A stretch of 64,000 nt of DNA from Exophiala sp. HKRS030 (taxonomy: Eukaryota > Ascomycota > Eurotiomycetes > Chaetothyriales > Herpotrichiellaceae). The notes under the pieces were generated by a model, which was not told the origin of the DNA, made no database searches, and saw only the letters and a list, made by a program, of their open reading frames with translations. Location: assembly GCA_023897205.1 (NCBI GenBank), contig JAHWDD010000007.1, forward strand, positions 5,039,761 through 5,103,760, in the 5' to 3' direction. The position numbers and the translations under genes were made by a program. Below are positions 57,132 to 64,000 of the stretch, piece after piece (position 1 is the first letter of the stretch; each line of letters begins with the position of its first letter).

Positions 57132-58090
57132 CCTTTTGCCTCCAACCTAAGGCAGGCCGCTGCTGCTTACTGCATGCTTGATCTCGCCCGAACTAGCATG
57201 GGCACGAAGATGTCTTCAACTGGCAAGGCGATGGATCCCAAGGATACCGTTCGAGGGCGACGCTAATAGGGCATACTCCACCATCAGCAACTGTTTAGTC
57301 ATGGATCGACTGCTGGGAAACTTCCCTTTAGCGCACAGTGATCGCTCGCACGAGCTCGTACGAAATTCTAAAATATGGGTTTATTAGAATCATATGCGCA
57401 GTAGTTCTACGCTGGAATAGTGCTCAAGAACACAGAATGCCAGTTCTGACGTGTACGGTCTGGGAACATCCTGCAGTGGTGCAGGAGATGAGCCTGTTAG
57501 ATGTCACACAGGGAGCTCGTGGAAGTTAATCATGCATCGGAGTCGGAATTGGTCTTTGAATAAGTCAAAATAGTTACGGCAGTGTCGTATCCTTATGACG
57601 CTTGTGTACACATCTAAGCTGACAACAGGGAAGGGATACTGTACGCGCGTTTTCTGGTCAGTCTTCGTGCGAGCAGTCAAGCTATCTTGGGCTTATAGGA
57701 ATGAATCCACGGGACTTCCTAACCTGAAGAAGCTATGAAGTATATCTGTCATCTTCTCATCTTTTTCAGTACAGTGTGACAGCCCATCTGTCCTTGCAAG
57801 CTAACCATGGTGGCATGTTATTAGGCCACTTCGTTCGACTTCTCTGCCTCGAAACGCCGAAACTTCCCTGACCACATTAGAGACTAGATACTTTTACATG
57901 CTCAAGATTCTACTTACCACTTGATTGGTGAAATAAAAGTGGATGGCTACTCGTTTACAGACAGAATCTTTGGTTAGATCGAGAAAGACCCACAAACCTC
58001 AAAGAGCACCGCTGGATACGTGAGTATCTAGCTTCGTGCGAGCTCACATGCGAAAACTTATGCTGAACACTGGACCATCCCTTTACTATT
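57132..58090. other. GMC upstream region, no gene recognised
   Basis: About 960 bp with only short unmatched ORFs. It ends at the G+C-rich boundary of the subtelomere. Confidence 0.5.
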
Positions 58091-61000
58091 GCCCTTAACT
58101 AATACCCTACCCGCCGGCGCGACAGAACCCACCGGTGGGGGGCGAGGATCCGGGGGCGGTAGGTTCCGTCGGTCTATCTTCCTCGATTTCCGCGCGGAAC
58201 CCACCAGGCCTTCGCCCGGTTTTTCTGGCCGGCGGCCTCTTAAGATCAGTGACGGTAGATAGCCCACTTTTTTTTTCTTTCTTTGGCCTCCTCTCTTCTT
58301 ACTATATCACTAACCCTAAAAACCTGAGTTACCTAGGTAACCTAATAAGGGTCCTACTTAAAATAAATGACTGGACACTTAATTCACTCGAAACTTAATA
58401 GAATTATATAGGGCCTTTCTCTGAATGTTATGACGCGGTTAATACCGCCACTATTATCCTTTTTATCTTGACTATAACAGGATAAATAGAACATAGATCG
58501 TCCTTATTAAGATAAGCGATTTAACTTAATGCTAAACGCTAGAGAGAGACTTTCTAAGTTAACCTTTTCAGCTAAAGGTGTTTATTTTGGTACCCCCTAC
58601 CCCCCCCTAGAAGTCTCGTGAAAATCGAATAAGGAGCTATGAAATTAGAGTGGCTTATCGCTCTTTATAGCTGTTAATAGTTAAGGTTAATCTCGCAGCT
58701 AAGCCTCATTATATTTAGGCCCTAATTATTTTTTTCTTTCCCTGCGCTCTTCACTACCGCTGCCACCCCTGGGAACCCTCTTTTAATCATATCTAAATAT
58801 TTTAACCTGTACCCCTAACCTAGGTTAAGCCTGGCGTCAATATTTTCAAGGTAACTAGGAATATGGTGATCTCGTTAAGTTTGACCTAATAGCGCTCTTA
58901 ATATTACCCCCTACGCCCCATTTTAGTTAAGTCCTACCTCGATTTTTTCGAGGCTAAGCTCGTAAATGTTAAGGGAGGGGGGTGAGTGCGATAGGATAGG
59001 TGGGCACCCCGGGCTTATTAGTCATAATACTATCTAAATGTAGGCGCCCACCATTCACTATTATATAGCGTAGGCGGTCCCTTAACATTCACTATCTATA
59101 CCCATATCTAGTCGCGCGCTATTCACTATAGCATAGTACTAAGGGCCTCTTAAGATACACTATGAGGCGCTTACACGCGGCTTAGCATAACTACTAAGCT
59201 AGGCCTTATATTTAAACCCCCTTTACTCGCTCTAACTAACCTTCTCCTCTTTTATATCTTCTTATTACTTAGGTAGGTTAAGTCCCTTAATCTTTATGGG
59301 GCCTTTCTTCTCTCTCTCCTCTCTTTACTTACTCTCTTATTAGCCCCTCTTTTCCCTTAATCTTTTTGAGGTAAGGTTAGTAAGGAGAGCCTTAAAAAGA
59401 TTAAGGCTCTTCTCGCAGCACTTATAGTAAGACTAACTTAAAAAAATCTAGCTAGCACCCTTTTAAATCGGTCTAAGATATTATCTGCGCCTAGCACTCT
59501 CTTTAAGTTCTCTTAGTTAAAAAAATCGATCGTAGGCTCGGTCCTTCTGATTCTTTCCCCGCTTAGTACCTTACGCATTAAATAGTAAGTTCATAGTCTT
59601 TTGTTTTAAGGCGCACACGTACTAACTCAAAAAAATAGAGCTAAGGCTAAGGAATGGCGTGAGAATAGCTATAGCTACCTGTATCGCCTATTTATTAATA
59701 AGCACTCCACCCCAGAGGAGAAGCTAGGGTAGAGTCTTTTTTTTTGGGCCGCGGGGAAGCCTAACTAACTTGTTTTTTCCGGGGTAGTGCTTACTTTTAG
59801 CGAGGTAAAACCTATATAGCTATGCGTACTAAGTACTAGTCATGCTACCGCGGTGGTAAGGTAAGTCAGCTTAAAAAAGATAAGTCCTATTAACCCCGAA
59901 CTAACTCGTTTTTTTCTAGTTATGTTCTATAGCTATTAATAAGGCTATCTATGGCTATAAGCCTAACCTATTACTCGCGTATAGCTATTTAATTAAGGTA
60001 AGTAAGGCCCCGCTCAAAAGTTTTAAGCGCTAACCTAAAAACCCCTAGTACACTTTACTTAAGGAGTACCTTATAGTGTATAATCTCTACCCCAAAAGCA
60101 CTAAGGGTAAGGTATAAGATTCTTAACCCTAGCCTCAAAAAAAACTAACGGGACTCCATAGGATAAGGAGTGCACTGACTTAGTTAGTATCTATTATCAT
60201 AATATACTTAAGGTATATAGTGCTCTGGCCTAGCCTTAAAAAAAACTAACTTAGCTCCTTAGTTCTATAAGATACTTATTTATAATAAAGATAACGCCGC
60301 TAACTAGGAGATAAGTCTTATTTTTATCTAGTCACGCCTTAATTTTTACTGACGCGGATCTATAGTTTTTAGTTAATAAATTAGTTATAAAGCTAGAGCG
60401 TAGAGGCTAGGAGTTTTCCCTCTAAGGGTGTAGCCTAAAGCTCATTTTTTTTAAGCGGCTACAAAGTTTTCTTAGGGTAGTGCGCTTAGAGTGTGCTAGG
60501 GTCATTTTTTTCTGACCTAGCAGGATAATAAAGTGAGAAGCTTCTACTTAATTTTATTAAGCCATTATAGTAGAGCTTCTACTTAACTTTTTTAAGCTAG
60601 CAGATAATAGAAAATACTAAGTCCTTAGTAAGTCTTCTTTTTTAGGGTCTCTATACCCGCCTAGATAAGTTCGAGGCTTACCTCGAAAAAAATGAGGCGC
60701 TATTATTCCTATTATTCTATTTACCTAGGGTAGATAGCAAATAAAAATACCGCCTAGCTCGAAAAAATTAAGGCTAGCCTTATAAGTATTAAGGGCGAGC
60801 GAGAAGAGAGAAAGAGAAAGAAAAGTAGTAATAATAGAATAGAATAGATATAGTGAAGGGATTAAAAGGAAATTAAATTAATTAAAGGTAAGTAATAAAC
60901 TAGGCTAGAAAACCTCATTTTTAATTTAGCTCTTTATATAGATAAGAGATTAAATCCTATTATAAAAAGAGGCTATTAGTGTAGTGATAATATATTAAAT

Positions 61001-63909
61001 CTCTAGGTTTATAGAATTCTAAGTCTTTAGCTTAATTAAATCTAGAATAGTTTATCTTTATATATATAGGGTCTAAGTATTTTTACCTAAATTCTCTATG
61101 TATAAGGCCCTCTTTTTTCTTAGTGGCGCTAGCTTAATTTAAAAGGAATTACATTTTAGTGCTAATAGAGTAGAGTATATTTTTATTAAGTAATAGATTA
61201 ATACTTAGATTAAAAGTCTATATCTTTTAGTGCCTATCTCCTCATTTTTTTCCTAGTGTTACACAATATTTATAGCTCTAAGCGCGTTAAAATATCGATA
61301 TACCTTAATACTTTTAGTTCTAAATAGAGTTATTAGATATTAACTTAGATCCTAGAACTATAGCGTTAATTCCCTTAAACCTTATATATTAATATTTTTA
61401 AGGCCTAACTCTTTAAGAGCGAAGAGATATACTCCCTACTAAAGAATATACTTATAAATAACAATAAAGGCCTTAATAATTCTGGGGTATAGATAGACAT
61501 TCTTAGCTAAACCCTTAAAATCTTTAAGGTGTTTATAGACTTATAAGGGTAGAAGGTAAGTGAAATAATAGCTTCTACACACTAGCCCTTAACTCTATAA
61601 AAGTTAGAAAGTAAGACCTTACATTTAATCCTATAGAGATAGCATTATAACTTTATAAGATCCTAAGATTATAAGGGTTATAGAGTTTTACTAGCCTACG
61701 TATATATCTAGAGAGTAAGTAAAGTACTCATTAATATTTCTAAGTAGAAGATAGAAAAGATACTCTAATTACCTAAATATATTAACTAAATCCTTAAACT
61801 AGGTGAGCTTAATATTTAGTTCCTATATGGCCTAATCTTCTTTATCTACCTACTAGTTAAGAATATTTTACTCGCGTTAATAGAGATAGTAAAGTCTCAC
61901 TTTTTTTAAGGCCCTTAAGTTATATATAATGTAGTTCCTAATGTTCACATTATCTAGAAAGTAACTAATAACCTATTAAATATATTAATTCTTATTTAGT
62001 AATTTTTAAAGGACTAAATAGTTAGCCAATTTAAACTGGTTAATAGTTAAAATTTGCGAGAGATTTAGCTGCGCGTATAACTTACGTACCTTTATTTTTA
62101 GTATCTCGCTCGGTTTTTTCTGGAGAATAATTAAGATTCTGTCTTAACGAATTTAACTTAAGCCTTAAATAAAATTAATGAGACCCCCTAAATATGGTAG
62201 GATATATAGGGTAAACTTTATCACGCTAAAGTTAACTCTAAGCGCTAACGCACTAATAATAAGAAGTGCTAATACGCTATCATTTAAAAGAAACGAGCGT
62301 AGAATCGAATCTTTCTTAGGGTCTTTAGCGTTATAAAAGGGTAGACTTAATTTTTTAAGAGTATTATCTCTAGTTTATATGTTAGGACAAAAATAATGGC
62401 CTTCCCTCGTGAATATAGATCCTTACACTAAAATTATTTAAGTATATAATTAATATTATTAGGAGTGATATAATGATTAATATTTATAATCTTATACTTA
62501 ATCTCCTTATAAATAGTCTAGGCTTAAATGATTTAATTAATACCCTAAGAAAGTAAAAACTCTTTCTTTATGAGGTATAATAAGGAAATAGGGAGAGTAG
62601 CTAAGATAAAAATAAGTGAGACTCTATACTAAAGAAAGCTATTCATATATTTTATGACCTATTAAAAGTTCTGTTTAAGTATAATAGTATGAATCTTATC
62701 TAGATAAATTTGAACTAGTCACTAGGCATTTTAAACCTAAAGAACGTACTCTATAAAAGATAAGTTTAGGATTAATTCGATTAAGGTCATTACTAAATTA
62801 TAGGGGTTATAGATATAATATTAATTAATCTCGGCTATAAGATCCTTAAATCTTATGACTAGGATATTTTAATCCCGCGCTTATTTTAAGAGATTATTAC
62901 GTAGACTAATTTAAGGTGTGATAATAATATTTATGGAGTCTTAGTACCGCGTGAACACTAGTAAAAGGTAGAGAATACTCTTTCCTAATTTAGTCTTATT
63001 AATATAGGTTAGGTACGTAAGGTAGTTAAAAATTACAAGGACTATCTTATACTAAAAGCTGTCTTAAAACTCCGCGTTTTTATTCTCTAATAGCCTCCCT
63101 AGCTAGTAGTAAATATTGACTCTTAGCTTAACTATCTCTTAGGCTTAATAGGGAGAAGTGAGTTACGCGTTAAGATTATCTAACCCTCCCTTATCCTTAA
63201 CGAGCGTTATCTTAAGTTTTTTAAAGGCTAGGTTAAGTTAATTAAGGCCGAAGAGAGCGTAATAACGCTAAGTAAACTAAATCGTCTAAATATATTTTTA
63301 TTAAATCTCACTTTCTAGCTAAGTTACTAATAGGCTATAATTTAAGAGGGCTGTTTTCGTTAAGTGATTAGCCTAGATATTAATGATTAAGTCATTTTAT
63401 ATAAGGGCCGGGTTAATATTTTTGTTCTCTATATTAAGAAACTCTTTTATGTTTAGTCTAATCTTTTTAAGGAGGATATAATTAATGAGATATTAATATA
63501 GATTTAAACTTAGCCTAACTTAAAAAATCTAACTTAATTAAATCTAGAGGTCTCTTAATAATATTAAGCTTAGGACGCGATTCGCGTTAACCTTAAATAA
63601 GAAAAGCAAGAGATTTAACTACTTAAGATATTTAATAATGAGATAGTAATATACTGGGATCGTGTATAAAATATAGTATATTAGAATGTAAAAGTGAGTT
63701 AATGAAAGAAAATAAAGATTACCTTAATTTTAATAAGTAATATTTTAAGTTTTATACTAGTGAGTTATAATATAAACTAGTCCTTAGTGACAGTCTTAGA
63801 TTATGTCTTAAATATTACTATTAATACTTTATAAATTTCGATATATTATGTACTCTTACTTAGTGCCGCGTAATGAACTTTTACTGACGAGATAAGTTAC
63901 TAGTAAAAA
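58091..63909. repeat. Gene-free subtelomeric region
   Basis: It starts with a G+C-rich segment (58100-58260) containing the palindrome CCCACCGGTGGG (58128-58139), then a perfect 14-bp palindrome GTTACCTAGGTAAC (58328-58341). From there to the telomere the sequence is rich in CTTA, TAAG and CTAG, poor in CA and TG, and has no long ORF. Between 59.4 and 60.8 kb, runs of six to nine A or T recur every 40-200 bp, many at the centre of short inverted repeats. It looks like degraded subtelomeric repeat DNA. No helicase remnant could be read. Confidence 0.8.
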
Positions 63910-64000
63910 TTAGGGTTAGGGTTAGGGTTAGGGTTAGGGTTAGGGTTAGGGTTAGGGTTAGGGTTAGGGTTAGGGTTAGGGTTAGGGTTAGGGTTAGGGT
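63910..64000 (+). repeat. Telomere, (TTAGGG)n
   Basis: Fifteen perfect tandem TTAGGG units run to the last base of the window. The G-rich strand reads 5' to 3' towards the end, so this is the right telomere of the sequence as given. Confidence 0.99.

Noticed and set aside
60960..61050. tRNA-like or SINE-like sequence (GTGTAGTGATAA followed by a possible decayed B box)
   Set aside because: No cloverleaf could be folded and the B-box match is poor; probably chance in A+T-rich DNA.
58091..63909. Telomere-linked RecQ helicase gene or remnant
   Set aside because: No helicase motif is readable in any frame; base composition alone does not support it.
1..64000. Secondary-metabolite cluster
   Set aside because: A P450, a ligase remnant, SDRs and MFS genes are present, but no PKS, NRPS, terpene synthase or DMATS core enzyme was found.

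Overview
This window is the right-hand end of a chromosome from a filamentous ascomycete (Pezizomycotina). It ends in about fifteen tandem TTAGGG repeats (63910-64000). The genes carry many 44-114 nt GT-AG introns, often with a CTAAC or CTGAC branch point. The families are typical of accessory fungal DNA: Zn2Cys6 regulators, YAT-type amino-acid permeases, FAD, FMN and NAD oxidoreductases, MFS transporters and a P450. An 8-kb A+T-dominated block and the last 5.8 kb look like products of repeat-induced point mutation (RIP). I cannot name the species. All exon models and lengths were worked out by hand from splice signals, reading frame and family motifs.

Layout. 1-870: C-terminal part of a fungal transcription factor cut by the window edge. 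1.9-8.4 kb: a degraded catabolic module with an aldehyde dehydrogenase pseudogene, an intact Rid-family imine deaminase, an amino-acid permease pseudogene, and an amine oxidase broken only by an exact 13-bp tandem duplication. 10.5-24.7 kb: the best-preserved part, seven apparently intact genes: SDR, amino-acid permease, extended SDR, Zn2Cys6 activator, DapA-family aldolase, FMN 2-hydroxyacid dehydrogenase and ALDH. They include three divergent pairs, and the regulator sits in the middle. 25.2-32.4 kb: a truncated MFS gene, an intact SDR with a 12-bp minisatellite upstream, pseudogenes of an acyl-CoA ligase and a nitroreductase, and an intact P450. 32.9-40.9 kb: gene-free, RIP-like repeat block containing two 1.7-kb inverted copies of one element around a 140-bp spacer. 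40.9-58.1 kb: sparse mixed region with an SDR remnant, an intact secreted CHRD protein, two broken sugar transporters, a nearly intact MFS carrier with a C-tail stop, a broken PEP-mutase/isocitrate-lyase-like gene and an intact GMC oxidoreductase. 58.1-63.9 kb: gene-free subtelomere with many short poly(A/T)-centred hairpins, then the telomere.

How the genes may work together (inference). The intact 10.5-24.7 kb genes fit uptake of a small nitrogenous or acidic nutrient and its oxidation and C-C cleavage, under a local activator: permease import, SDR, FMN and ALDH oxidations, and retro-aldol cleavage by the DapA-like enzyme. The broken set at 1.9-8.4 kb has partly the same composition (permease, ALDH, flavin oxidase) plus a Rid protein suited to imines made by amine oxidases, so it may be an older, dying version of a similar pathway. 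No PKS, NRPS, terpene synthase, CRISPR array or convincing tRNA/rRNA gene was seen.
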